From a bacterium (GTDB lineage: Bacteria; Planctomycetota; Planctomycetia; Pirellulales; Pirellulaceae): a stretch of 64,000 nt of DNA. Position 1 is the first letter of the stretch. The number at the start of each line of letters is the position of its first letter. A program made the position numbers and the translations under genes. Positions 51,382-60,471 of this stretch are shown here, one piece after another. The notes beneath the pieces were generated by a model, which was given only the letters and a program-made list of their open reading frames with translations, was not told the origin of the DNA and ran no database searches. The stretch spans positions 1-64,000 of the forward strand of contig JAUIGN010000009.1 of NCBI GenBank assembly GCA_030430075.1, written 5' to 3'.

Positions 51382-54168
51382 TTATCGTTCGCCGCGATCC
51401 GAACGGTCGGCGGGCGCCTTGGGCACGAGCGGCTCGTCACGGTCCGCGCCGTGTTCGCCGGCCGCCTCTTTCTCTACAGCGGGCGCCGGTTTCTTCTTTC
51501 CCAAGCCGAAAAGATCGAAGGACGGGAGTTGGATTCCATTCGCCCGTTTCTCGCGTTGCATGTCGATCTCTGCATGCAGGTCGAGCCGCCCGGGGCGCTT
51601 GACGACATCCACGTGGGCTCCGCGAAACCACTGCAACAGGGGCGCCCGATAATCGTCCGGGACGCTCCCCGCGGCCGCTTCAATCGCTGTCGACTGCCAG
51701 ACGCGACGGCCCCCGTCGTCGACCAACTGGTAGTCCCCACCGAGCGTGCAGACCAACTTCGCATCCAGCAGCGTTTCTGCCTCCGACCGGGCAGCTTCGG
51801 CCGGAACTTGAAATTGCTGCGAGATCGCCTGCAGCAAGCGGAGGTTGCCGCGAGATGTTTGAGCCGACCGTTGGTAGTTCAGCTCGGTTAGCCCGTCCGC
51901 CAGTCGGGAACCGGCCAGGTCACCGATGCGGACCCGCAACTGGGCCGGTGTCTCAGCCCGCACCGGGCGCAGGTGCGGCGTCGCATCCTCGAGGACACGG
52001 CGATCGAACGAGACGACCGAGAAATCGTCCCCCTGCCATCGCCAGGCCCCCAGCGGCAAGGGAGAGAATCCGCCTGCGTCCGGCTGCCCGGCCAAGACGG
52101 GGAGCAGATCGAGGAAGCCCAGCTTGGGCCACGCCCCGAGGTATCCTGGGGTCGCCTGTAGCAACCGCAGTGTCTGGAACACACCGCTTTGTGACGGTGG
52201 GACGTGAAAATCAGCATCCCGCACTCCCACGAACAGATGGTGCGGAGCCACCCGGGAATCGAGCAACCCGCCTCTCAGCACCGCCTGAATCGTCACCAGG
52301 TCACTGGGATCCGAGGCTATTTCGACATCCGACGGCTCGCCCAGAATGGACAACAACCAACCGTACTTCTCTTCGACCAAAGGGGAAACATTGGCGTCGA
52401 TCACCACGCGCTCGAGGCCGTTGTCGTCGAGCTTGAACCGTTTGACGGCTGACACCAGCGGATCCATCTGCCGCCACTGTTCCTGGTAGTAAGCAGCCCG
52501 ATTCGTGTATTGCGCCAGCTCGCCGGCAGTCACCTTCTCCAAAGGTACATCGGGAATCGGTGTGAAGTAGCCCCGTTCGCCGCGGATCGTGTTGCTGGCG
52601 ACTCCCGCCGCGACCACCGGCCCGCCACCGTCAGCGCGTCGCCCAAAGCCCCGCGGCAAGAACCCGCCTTCAATGAGGGCCTGAATCGATTGATCGGCGA
52701 AGCCTTCGTTGGCCGCTGCCAGGCGAGCCAGCTGGAGCATCTCGGTATCGGCGACTGCCTGCAGCCGTCGGGTCAATTCGATCTGGTATCGGGGGCTGAG
52801 CAGATGTGCGAAGAATGCCGAGGAATGGTAGGCGAAGATCGTATCCTCGCGAGCCAACGGCATCTCTGCCCGCGCATGTTGGAACTCGGCAGCCGCCCCT
52901 AACGCCCCCTCTCCCTGTCCGGCCTCGTAGAACCGCTCCACAATCGTCCGCGATGTGGTCACCAGGTGGAAATCGCCGTCCACGGCATAAAACGAACGAA
53001 GGCGGTTGTCAGGCGTTGACAGGAACGAGACGTCGTGGCCGCCAATCGCGACGGTCTGCAGCGATGCGCCCCGCTGGCGGTGGGCCGCCAGCGCCGCCGC
53101 CCGTTGCTGGGTGAAGTCGGCGCTGAGCGCAAGGTTGTTCCGCGCATGAAAAAGGACCCCCATCGCGGCGCCCTCTTTCAGGTACATGTCCCGCCCCAGG
53201 ATGGCCACATCGGCAATCACCTGCGGCCCCAGGATCTCAGCCAACGCGGACTGCTTGAGTGCCAACTGGTCTTCCAACTTCTTGTTCAGTGCCGCGGAAT
53301 GCCCGCGCAGCTTAACCATCTGTCCGATGTCGCCCCCGTGATCCTTCAGCAACCCGGACAACCAGAGGTAGTTCGTGAAATTGCCAAAACGGACGTAGAA
53401 ACACTCCCGGGGAACATGAAAAGCGATCGGTTCGATCTCCACGTCCCGCGGCGCGGGGGCCAATTCGAGCGGCTGCCAGGCAATCGGCGCGGGTAGGTCG
53501 CGATCCGCAACCTCGCTCAGTCCGACACCGAGCAACGTGTCGCGGAGAATCGCGCGGCGAAGTTTTTCGGCGCCGAACACCAACTGCATCGTGTCTTGAA
53601 GTTCGGAATCGGACGATTCGGGGACGCGGCTGAGCAGCGGCGGAGACAGCCGCAGCCGCTGCGATAACATGGTCGTCAGGTAGGTATGGACCAGCGGTGG
53701 GTAGTCGCCGACCTGCTCCTGCTCCCGCGCCACGGCGTGATAGTCGCGCCACCAACGTTGCAAGGCGCGGTCATACAACCGCTGCGGTCGGGTTGTCGGT
53801 TTCAACACAAAGCGCCGCGGCGCCGGCGTGTACACCGTCACCTCCAAGGGCGCCGATCCGGTAAACAGAAAGGATACCTGCATCATGCCCGGCATCGCCG
53901 CCGGGTCAGCCCCCAACAACCCGGACAGCAACTGGGCAACCGGCCCGCTGCGGAGCGCCGGGTAAAGCAAGCGACCATCGGCATCTTCCACCGCCACGCT
54001 GCTCGCCAATTCCGTTCCTTGGATGGGAATGCTCAACCGCGCAACGCCATAGGGCTCGCCCAGCAACGCCTCGCCACTGACCTGCGCCGAACAGGTCGCG
54101 ACCACGGACCCCATCAGTCCGCAGACCATCACTCCCAATACCATGTGTGTCGTCATGCTTCGCTGCAT
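51382..54168 (-). CDS. Large secreted protein of unknown function
   Basis: 928 residues. The ATG at 54168 has GGGAG eight bases upstream and begins a signal peptide (THMVLGVMVCGLMGSVVATCSAQ). The mature protein is mixed alpha/beta with no repeats and no recognised family; landmarks are HVPRECFYVRFGNFTNYLWL, GRDMYLKEGAAMGVLFHARN and GFLPRGFGRR. The last 60 residues are charged and disordered (LGKKKPAPAVEKEA). Comparable long periplasmic proteins occur throughout planctomycetes. Monocistronic. Confidence 0.82.
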   Translation of the reverse strand: MQRSMTTHMVLGVMVCGLMGSVVATCSAQVSGEALLGEPYGVARLSIPIQGTELASSVAVEDADGRLLYPALRSGPVAQLLSGLLGADPAAMPGMMQVSFLFTGSAPLEVTVYTPAPRRFVLKPTTRPQRLYDRALQRWWRDYHAVAREQEQVGDYPPLVHTYLTTMLSQRLRLSPPLLSRVPESSDSELQDTMQLVFGAEKLRRAILRDTLLGVGLSEVADRDLPAPIAWQPLELAPAPRDVEIEPIAFHVPRECFYVRFGNFTNYLWLSGLLKDHGGDIGQMVKLRGHSAALNKKLEDQLALKQSALAEILGPQVIADVAILGRDMYLKEGAAMGVLFHARNNLALSADFTQQRAAALAAHRQRGASLQTVAIGGHDVSFLSTPDNRLRSFYAVDGDFHLVTTSRTIVERFYEAGQGEGALGAAAEFQHARAEMPLAREDTIFAYHSSAFFAHLLSPRYQIELTRRLQAVADTEMLQLARLAAANEGFADQSIQALIEGGFLPRGFGRRADGGGPVVAAGVASNTIRGERGYFTPIPDVPLEKVTAGELAQYTNRAAYYQEQWRQMDPLVSAVKRFKLDDNGLERVVIDANVSPLVEEKYGWLLSILGEPSDVEIASDPSDLVTIQAVLRGGLLDSRVAPHHLFVGVRDADFHVPPSQSGVFQTLRLLQATPGYLGAWPKLGFLDLLPVLAGQPDAGGFSPLPLGAWRWQGDDFSVVSFDRRVLEDATPHLRPVRAETPAQLRVRIGDLAGSRLADGLTELNYQRSAQTSRGNLRLLQAISQQFQVPAEAARSEAETLLDAKLVCTLGGDYQLVDDGGRRVWQSTAIEAAAGSVPDDYRAPLLQWFRGAHVDVVKRPGRLDLHAEIDMQREKRANGIQLPSFDLFGLGKKKPAPAVEKEAAGEHGADRDEPLVPKAPADRSDRGER

Positions 54169-54391
54169 CGCGCAACTCCCTGGTAGGTCAGGCCGAGAGA
54201 TCGGCCATTTGCTGCCATCATTAGTCGCAGCCGACCAGTGGTCAAGGGGCGTCGGGCGGCTCGCGCAGGTGCAGAAGCGCGTTCCGGGGCGAACACCGAC
54301 GAGCGCCGGCAAGTGCCTTGGGTTCGCCCAGGCTGGACGGGAGTTCCCGATTGGCCGGCGGGCGGCAAAACCTTCGGGAACGGTTTGCCGG

Positions 54392-55117
54392 CTAGTCGTC
54401 ACGCGCCGCCGGCTCGGCATCCGCCGGCGGCCTCCGAGAAACCGTCACGGGCCTGGTGATCACGCCGACTTCCAGCCGCAATGCCAGCCTCGATCCCAGG
54501 CCTGAAGACTCGAGTTCCAGGCCATACTCCGCCAGGTCGACCTCGCACGTCCCGTTCAGTTCGAGCAAATGTGAAAATCGAGTCACCTCCACCGGCAGAG
54601 CGATCTCGCGGGTCTCCCCCCGGAGGCGGAGTTCACCGCCGAGTTCGCATCGGTTCGGTTCGCTGGACTCGCGGTGGACCTCGTTCAACCTGAAATCCAA
54701 GGTCGCGTGCTCGCTCACGTTCAATCCGTTCTCCGCGCCGAACCGCTCGGCCAACTCCAACTCGTCCCCCCACAGGGAGTCGGTGAAGACGGTGAGCGAC
54801 AAGGCGCGAATCGACTTTTCACGGGAATTGACGGTCAGTTCTCCCGTAAACTCCGCGAAACCGCCCCTGACTTGCTCGCCACCTGCGGTCGACAAGGTAA
54901 AGGTCACACTGGCATTGTCAGCGGAGATGGCGGCTCGGCCATCGTGAATCGCCACGGCGACATGACGCTGGGCCTCGTCATCGCGGTTGATCTTCAATCC
55001 GACCGGGTTTCCCTTGGCGTCATATCGGGGTTCCTGACCGTTTCCAGCGGGCGAGTTGGACGAACAACCGGCCGCCGGCAGGACAACGAGCATCAGCAGA
55101 CTGAACAGCATTCTCAT
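54392..55117 (-). CDS. YceI-like lipoprotein
   Basis: 241 residues with a lipobox LPAAGC near residue 17-18. The mature domain has the lipocalin-like YceI pattern: VTFTLSTAGGEQVRGGFAEFTGELTV, NVSEHATLDFRLNEVHRE, LGGELRLRGETREIALPVEV and FSHLLELNGTCEVDLAEYGLE. YceI proteins bind amphiphiles such as isoprenoids in the periplasm. ATG at 55117 chosen over a TTG one codon upstream. Confidence 0.82.
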   Translation of the reverse strand: MRMLFSLLMLVVLPAAGCSSNSPAGNGQEPRYDAKGNPVGLKINRDDEAQRHVAVAIHDGRAAISADNASVTFTLSTAGGEQVRGGFAEFTGELTVNSREKSIRALSLTVFTDSLWGDELELAERFGAENGLNVSEHATLDFRLNEVHRESSEPNRCELGGELRLRGETREIALPVEVTRFSHLLELNGTCEVDLAEYGLELESSGLGSRLALRLEVGVITRPVTVSRRPPADAEPAARDD

Positions 55118-55324
55118 CAAGTATCCCCATCCTTATCTGGAGCCGGCCAGGCGGTGTGCCCGACCACATGGCCGGCACTCCCAGGCGCCGGCATTCCATC
55201 CGGCGACATTCCACCACCAGTGACCGCGCGAACACCATGCGCCTACCGCGCGGCAGGACCAGACAAGAAGCCGGACCGCACAATGGAACACCGGCAGCGC
55301 GCGCGAACAGCGACGTTCACCGGC

Positions 55325-55768
55325 CTATCCGGCCGGTTGCTGGGAAATGTCGATCACCACGTCCTCCGCGCCGTCTGCCTCAACGACGAACGGCGTCTTA
55401 TCTGGACCGAACTTCCCCCGCCAGATGTCGTTGTTCTCATCGTCGGTTTCTCCTCGGAGGTAGGCGGCGACCTTGTATTTTCCGATCGGGATCCCGCTGC
55501 CGTCAAAGCCGTCCACGACAAACGTCGAGTCTTCCGCGACGTAGATGTAGTAGGCCGGCGCATCCGCCTTCGGCGATCCATTCTCGTCGAGCGGGATAAA
55601 TTCCAGCTCGACACACGAACCGCCTTCTTCATACGGTTCGATCACCACCGGCTCTCCACCGTCAACGACCTGGCCTGCCACGGTGACAAGCTGTTCACCG
55701 CCGCCGCACCCCACCGCCATCCCAATCAACAGGAGCAGCCCCCACCACGAAACACATGAGCAACGCAT
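55325..55768 (-). CDS. Small lipoprotein with carboxypeptidase-regulatory-like fold
   Basis: 147 residues. Lipobox GMAVGC near residue 21, then a beta-rich domain: VTVAGQVVDGGEPVVI, LEFIPLDENG, STFVVDGFDGSGIPIGKYKVAAYLRG. Proteins of this kind regularly follow DUF1559 pseudopilin genes in planctomycetes, as here (62 bases downstream). Function unknown. Confidence 0.83.
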   Translation of the reverse strand: MRCSCVSWWGLLLLIGMAVGCGGGEQLVTVAGQVVDGGEPVVIEPYEEGGSCVELEFIPLDENGSPKADAPAYYIYVAEDSTFVVDGFDGSGIPIGKYKVAAYLRGETDDENNDIWRGKFGPDKTPFVVEADGAEDVVIDISQQPAG

Positions 55769-55830
55769 AATAATTCATCCCGTTTCCGGTTGAAGTGACA
55801 AGGATATTTCCGAACGCCGAGCCGAGCGGC

Positions 55831-56847
55831 CTACTGCGGGAAAGTAAACGGACCGCCGTCGAGCCGATGGCACATGCGTGCGAAGACCTCCCGGTCCACC
55901 GTGTACGGAATGAAGTGCACTGCCCCGTCTCCAAACACGGCATTCACGCCACCCGGGTGTGAAGACCCGAAGAGGGATCCCGGGTTGCCGGCGTCCTTTC
56001 GGTCCGGAAGCGGATTCAAGTCACCGCGTCGCATCACATCCCAATCCCAACCACACGCCCAACCCTCGTTGTCATAACCGGGGTTCGTTCCGATGTGCAA
56101 ACGGGAGAACCGCTTTTCCGAAACCACCAGCGTATTGGACGTCCCATCAAGGGCCAGTGTTGCGAATGAGATGGTCTCGCGGCGCGTACTGCTGTTCGAC
56201 CAACGATCGGTACGGATGATCGCCCCGTCGGTGTCCCAGGGCATGTTGGCAAACCCGGCATTCACCACGTCCGCCGTGCTGCCAAACTGCGGCAATTGAG
56301 CAAGTGCATCCCAGTTGGTGTTGACACAACACGCCGCGTAGTCGTTCTTTCCCAACTTTCCGCTCATCCGCGCCACCGTGCGGTTACGGTAGCGATACTG
56401 GGGCGCGCTGCCCGTGGTGTCGGCAACCGGCGCCCGTCGGCTCGGACAATAGTACCCGGGGATCGCCTGTTGCAAGACAAAATGCACACGCGCAATCCCC
56501 GTCTGATTTCCGCCGTCATGCACGGCGCCCTGCTCCAGGAACGGCAAAATCTGGAACATCCAACCGTTATCCTGCAGCGGGGCGATCTCCGGCGAACCGC
56601 CGAAGTTGTCCAAGGTGTAGGTCGGAAAGTCGGCCCAGTGACGGCCACCGGACGGCAGGATCTTGTACGTGTCATGGTGGTTGTGCATCGCCAACCCAAT
56701 CTGCTTGAGATGGTTCGTGCACTGCAGACGCCGCGCCGCTTCACGCGCAGACTGCACCGCCGGCAGCAACAGGGCCACCAGAATTCCGATAATCGCAATC
56801 ACAACCAGCAACTCGACCAGGGTAAATCCCGATTTTCGTCTTCGCAT
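55831..56847 (-). CDS. DUF1559 prepilin-like protein
   Basis: 338 residues. Type II-like prepilin leader and helix (MRRRKSGFTLVELLVVIAIIGILVALLLPAVQSAREAARRLQC) with Glu at +5 after the Gly. The body is DUF1559: CTNHLKQIGLAMHNHHD, PGYYCPSRR, ALDGTSNTLVVSEK, and the C-terminal HxxGVNAVFGDGAVHFI motif (H-X9-DG type). The family is massively expanded in planctomycetes and is thought to form pseudopilins. AGAGG lies nine bases before the ATG. Processing would use a PilD-type peptidase, not TadV. Confidence 0.95.
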   Translation of the reverse strand: MRRRKSGFTLVELLVVIAIIGILVALLLPAVQSAREAARRLQCTNHLKQIGLAMHNHHDTYKILPSGGRHWADFPTYTLDNFGGSPEIAPLQDNGWMFQILPFLEQGAVHDGGNQTGIARVHFVLQQAIPGYYCPSRRAPVADTTGSAPQYRYRNRTVARMSGKLGKNDYAACCVNTNWDALAQLPQFGSTADVVNAGFANMPWDTDGAIIRTDRWSNSSTRRETISFATLALDGTSNTLVVSEKRFSRLHIGTNPGYDNEGWACGWDWDVMRRGDLNPLPDRKDAGNPGSLFGSSHPGGVNAVFGDGAVHFIPYTVDREVFARMCHRLDGGPFTFPQ

Positions 56848-57302
56848 GTCGACAACCTCTGCGAGAAAAGAAGAAATGAAAAACAGATAAAGAAAAAGAG
56901 AAGAAAAAACAGAAAGGCCATGGTATCACCCATGGCTCCGCCATTCCACCGCAGAGGTCGCGCGTTCATCGTGGTATCGCCGCTCCATCGCGGGGTCGTA
57001 CCGTGCATTGCGACGCGGCGGGCGACGTACCCGGCGCCGGCTGACGGCATGCCGAACGGAAGGCGGCGGGTCAGGTTGTCGACCAGGTCAGCCTGCCCAA
57101 CATGGCGGCCTGCCCCCGTTGCCGGTCGTCCTGCCGCCTCGCTACGCCCCACCAACGTGACACGCCAGCCGCGTCACCCACCCAGACGACCGTAAGCGCC
57201 GCAACCACACCCAATACGGCCGCGATTGGCGCGATCGATCTTGACCGTGCCGGGTCCCATTTGCTAATTACCGCCTCGCGTATTCACTGCGACAGGTTGG
57301 CA
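56848..57302. other. Leader of the DUF1559 gene and divergent promoter region
   Basis: On the minus strand a hairpin GCCATGG/CCATGGC (56917-56936) is followed by a 60-base T-rich tract down to the ribosome site. The rest is G+C-rich and holds the promoter of the plus-strand gene at 57303. Confidence 0.5.
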
Positions 57303-58652
57303 GTGGAACCTTCCGACTCACTCAGCCCGACATTGAGCCCCTTGTTGGCCAGACCTACCCGCTCAATCCGCCAGCTCTTCCTGACCGCCAGCGCGATCGC
57401 GGTGTGCGCGACCGTTGGAAACGCCCAGGAGAGTCGCCCCACGGTCCACACGGTCTACCAGGCAGGTTTGGCCGCCGGTGACGCAACGCTGGTGCCCGTT
57501 CCGCAACTGGGTGGATCGCCGGCAGCAGCGACCGCCGGCTCAGGCACCTCGGTTAGCCTTGGCGCACCGGGATTCGATCCGTATGCAACCGGCCCTCCGG
57601 CGGCATCGGTGCCGCCAACCCTTTCCGGTGCGCCCACGACTCCATACGGCACGACGACGCCGCCGAACTGGGGCGTCCCCTCTTGGAACGCCGCCACGAC
57701 GCCCGCCACCGCACCGACATTCCCGGTCTACCCGAGCCCCAATACACCGACGATGAGCGGGGTTCCAGGGCAGCAGCCGGTGATGTTCCCGAACGGCCTG
57801 GCGATGCCTCCCGAAGCCTCTGAGTACCTGCGGCTGTTTCAGGACACGCGATTGCGATACACGTTTCTGGCCGGCGAGTCGGCACAGGACAAAATGCAGT
57901 CGAACGACATCGAGCTGGCGACCACGCTGAATCTCCCCAATTTCCTCTGGACCAATCGTCCACTCCATGTCTCGCCGACCTTCATCGGCCACTACTGGAG
58001 CGGTCCGGTGAATGTGAACCCGGCCCTCGTTAACGATGGGACCGGCTTGCCCTCGAAAGCCTACAGTGCCTTCCTGAACCTGCGCTGGCAGCCGATGATC
58101 ACCCCCACATTCGGCGGCGACATCGACTTTTCCTTTGGCGGGTTTTCCGACTACGACACCTTCGTCACGGACAGTTGGCGTTTCTATGGAACGGGCGTCT
58201 TCGTCGCGGCACTCACACCCACCATGACGCTCAAGGGTGGCATCAACTACCTGGATCGCTATTCGATCAAAATGCTGCCGGCCTTCGGCGTGCTCTGGAC
58301 GCCGAACCCGAAGACCCGTTTCGACATCTTTTTCCCCAAGCCAAAATTGGCCCAGTACTTGACGACGATGGGGAACACGGATGTGTGGTGGTACTTGATG
58401 GGCGAGTACGGCGGCGGTTCATGGACGATTGAACGGGGTATTCCCGGCGACAAGCGGGTCGATATCAACGACATCCGCGTCGGTGGCGGCGTGGAATGGA
58501 CCGGCCATCGCGGCGCCCGCGGATTCATCGAGCTCGCGTATGTCTTCGACCGCGAAATCGTCTTCGCCACGCCTTCGCCCCTCTATGCCCCGCCCATTAA
58601 CGAGCGGCAACTCAAGGACACCCTGATGTTACGCGCCGGCATCGCGTTTTAA
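57303..58652 (+). CDS. Outer-membrane beta-barrel-like protein (paralog 1)
   Basis: 449 residues from GTG 57303, which has AGG six bases upstream and begins a signal peptide (RQLFLTASAIAVCATVGNAQ); no ATG lies between it and the signal sequence. A Pro/Thr-rich linker (about 60-165) precedes a beta-barrel-like domain with alternating aromatic strands: RYTFLAGE, PLHVSPTFIGHYW, AYSAFLNLRWQPMITPTFGGDIDFSFG, WRFYGTGVFVAALTPTMTLKGGINYLDR, and a terminal ...LMLRAGIAF ending in Phe. It is homologous to the next gene. Possibly DUF6268-type; transport role unknown. Confidence 0.8.
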   Translation: MEPSDSLSPTLSPLLARPTRSIRQLFLTASAIAVCATVGNAQESRPTVHTVYQAGLAAGDATLVPVPQLGGSPAAATAGSGTSVSLGAPGFDPYATGPPAASVPPTLSGAPTTPYGTTTPPNWGVPSWNAATTPATAPTFPVYPSPNTPTMSGVPGQQPVMFPNGLAMPPEASEYLRLFQDTRLRYTFLAGESAQDKMQSNDIELATTLNLPNFLWTNRPLHVSPTFIGHYWSGPVNVNPALVNDGTGLPSKAYSAFLNLRWQPMITPTFGGDIDFSFGGFSDYDTFVTDSWRFYGTGVFVAALTPTMTLKGGINYLDRYSIKMLPAFGVLWTPNPKTRFDIFFPKPKLAQYLTTMGNTDVWWYLMGEYGGGSWTIERGIPGDKRVDINDIRVGGGVEWTGHRGARGFIELAYVFDREIVFATPSPLYAPPINERQLKDTLMLRAGIAF

Positions 58653-58676
58653 TTCGCTGCGAGTGAGCCCGAGATC

Positions 58677-60089
58677 GTGAAACAACCGTTCACCACCCAA
58701 AACCACTCGGTTGCCCGCAAGGGTCTTGTGCTGGCATTGCTGGCATGCGTGGCGGTGACGGGCCGAGCACAAACCGGCACGGTTGCCCCGTTTGAGAACC
58801 CGCCGCTCCGCTATCGTGGTCCCGATCCGACCGCCGACTACTTCCTCCCCACCGTTGCGGGCCCCGACGGACTGGAACCGACACCGCTTCCTCCAGTTGG
58901 CTTCCCGCCGGCGGAGGCACGGGCCGACCCGGACCGGCAAGGGGGCCCCCAGCCTGTCACCGCGACGCTCGGCGAGACGCCCGCCGCCGAACCGGTCGCG
59001 GCGCCGCGGCTGCCCCGGTCGCCCGCCCCGGAAGCCGTCTCAGCCAGGCAGCTTCCCGCTCCGGCCACAGCGCCGAATGCGACAAATTCCCGATTCTCGA
59101 CCCCTGATTCGCTCTTGCACGAGCCCTTCCAACACGGCGCGGCACCGGTCGAAGCCGAGTCGGTTCTTCCTTACGAGTTTGGAGCCACGCCCGGCGAATC
59201 AACGTTTGTATTTCCAGCGAACGCAATACCGCCATCCGGCATCGCAACCTGGCCGGATGAGAACTTGACGAACGATCCGCTCGGCAGTCACGACGGCGGA
59301 CTGACCGAGCACAAAGACGGCTTTTTCCAATCGCTCGCGCTGACCGGCACCTGGATCGACCGGAACAGCCAGCCGAGCGATTACGGCATTACGGAAGTCG
59401 ATCTGAAAGCGACCTTCGCCGTCCCGCTTCCGAAACGCGAATGGCCCCTTTTGCTGGGCCCCACGTTCTACACGCGATTCCTTTCCGGCCCAGACGGCGT
59501 CGACCTGCCGCCTCGCCTCTACGAAGCGTACTTCGATTTCACCTGGGTGCCCCGCTTCAATTCGCGTTGGACGGCGATCGTCGGCGTCGCCCCCGGCGTC
59601 TTCAGCGACTTCCAAGAAAGCACCGATGCGTTCCGTATCACCGGCAAAGGCCTGGTCCGTTACGACTGGATTCCGGGGAAGCTGGAACTGATCGCCGGGA
59701 TGCTCTACCTGGGCCGCCAGGACGCACTGACCTTGCCGGCCGGTGGTCTGATCTGGAAGCCGGATCACTGCCAGAAGTATGAACTGATTTTTCCGCGTCC
59801 CAAGCTGGCTCGCCTGATTCGGCGCGGGGCACGGCACGAAGACTGGGTCTATGTGGGGGCCGAGTTCGGTGGGAACAGTTACGCAGTCGAGCTTGCTCCG
59901 GCCACGCCAGACATCATCACCTTGCGCGACTACCGCGCTTACCTGGGAATCGAACGCAAATTCAACGGGGGTGCAGGCATTCGCCTGGAAGCCGGTTACG
60001 TGTGGGGTCGGGTCATCGAATTCGCGTCCGGCCTGCCGGATCTAACCGCGGAAGACACCGCCATGATCCGGGGCGGTGTAATTTTCTGA
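58677..60089 (+). CDS. Outer-membrane beta-barrel-like protein (paralog 2)
   Basis: 470 residues from GTG 58677, 24 bases after paralog 1. Signal peptide (KGLVLALLACVAVTGRA), a long Pro/Ala-rich region (to about 210), then the barrel: WPLLLGPTFYTRFLSG, RLYEAYFDFTWVPRFNSRWTAIVGVAPGVFSDF, GKLELIAGMLYLGRQDALTLPAGGLIWKP, LIFPRPKLARLIRRG and a terminal MIRGGVIF. The strand order and the FPKPKLA/FPRPKLA phrase match paralog 1, showing tandem duplication. Co-transcribed. Confidence 0.8.
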   Translation: MKQPFTTQNHSVARKGLVLALLACVAVTGRAQTGTVAPFENPPLRYRGPDPTADYFLPTVAGPDGLEPTPLPPVGFPPAEARADPDRQGGPQPVTATLGETPAAEPVAAPRLPRSPAPEAVSARQLPAPATAPNATNSRFSTPDSLLHEPFQHGAAPVEAESVLPYEFGATPGESTFVFPANAIPPSGIATWPDENLTNDPLGSHDGGLTEHKDGFFQSLALTGTWIDRNSQPSDYGITEVDLKATFAVPLPKREWPLLLGPTFYTRFLSGPDGVDLPPRLYEAYFDFTWVPRFNSRWTAIVGVAPGVFSDFQESTDAFRITGKGLVRYDWIPGKLELIAGMLYLGRQDALTLPAGGLIWKPDHCQKYELIFPRPKLARLIRRGARHEDWVYVGAEFGGNSYAVELAPATPDIITLRDYRAYLGIERKFNGGAGIRLEAGYVWGRVIEFASGLPDLTAEDTAMIRGGVIF

Positions 60090-60214
60090 CCGAATCCGCA
60101 GGGATCACCTCCTCGACGATGCCGACCAGCCGCCACCCGTTCCAGCCACCGCCCAAGCTCGAATCTGACGTCAACCATCAACGACACTTCTCCCTCCTGC
60201 AGGCGACGACGAAC

Positions 60215-60436
60215 ATGCACACACCACAGCAGCCATTCCTGGGCCTGTCCTCACTCTTCCTGGCCGCCATAATAGGAACGTGCGGCGGTTGCGCTGCCAT
60301 GCACGGCACGCAGGAGCACGAAGCTTCTTTCCTTCCCGATTGGAGCCAGGCCTTGCAACTTCCGCCGGCCGAAAGTGAAAAACTGGGACTCAGCCGGGAG
60401 GCTCGGGACATCGAGAGCAGCCTCGGCTTTGAATAA
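60215..60436 (+). CDS. Small lipoprotein
   Basis: 73 residues: LSSLFLAAIIGTCGGCAAMHG gives a hydrophobic stretch and lipobox-like GGC, followed by SFLPDWSQALQLPPAESEKLGLSREARDIESSLGFE. The C-terminal LSxEAxxIExSLG phrase seems conserved in short planctomycete proteins (from memory). An upstream ATG at 60119 would add 32 poorly structured residues. Probably co-transcribed with the barrel genes; function unknown. Confidence 0.65.
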   Translation: MHTPQQPFLGLSSLFLAAIIGTCGGCAAMHGTQEHEASFLPDWSQALQLPPAESEKLGLSREARDIESSLGFE

Positions 60437-60471
60437 CGGTTCGACGATTTAGCATTCGCGAGTTGCCCCCC

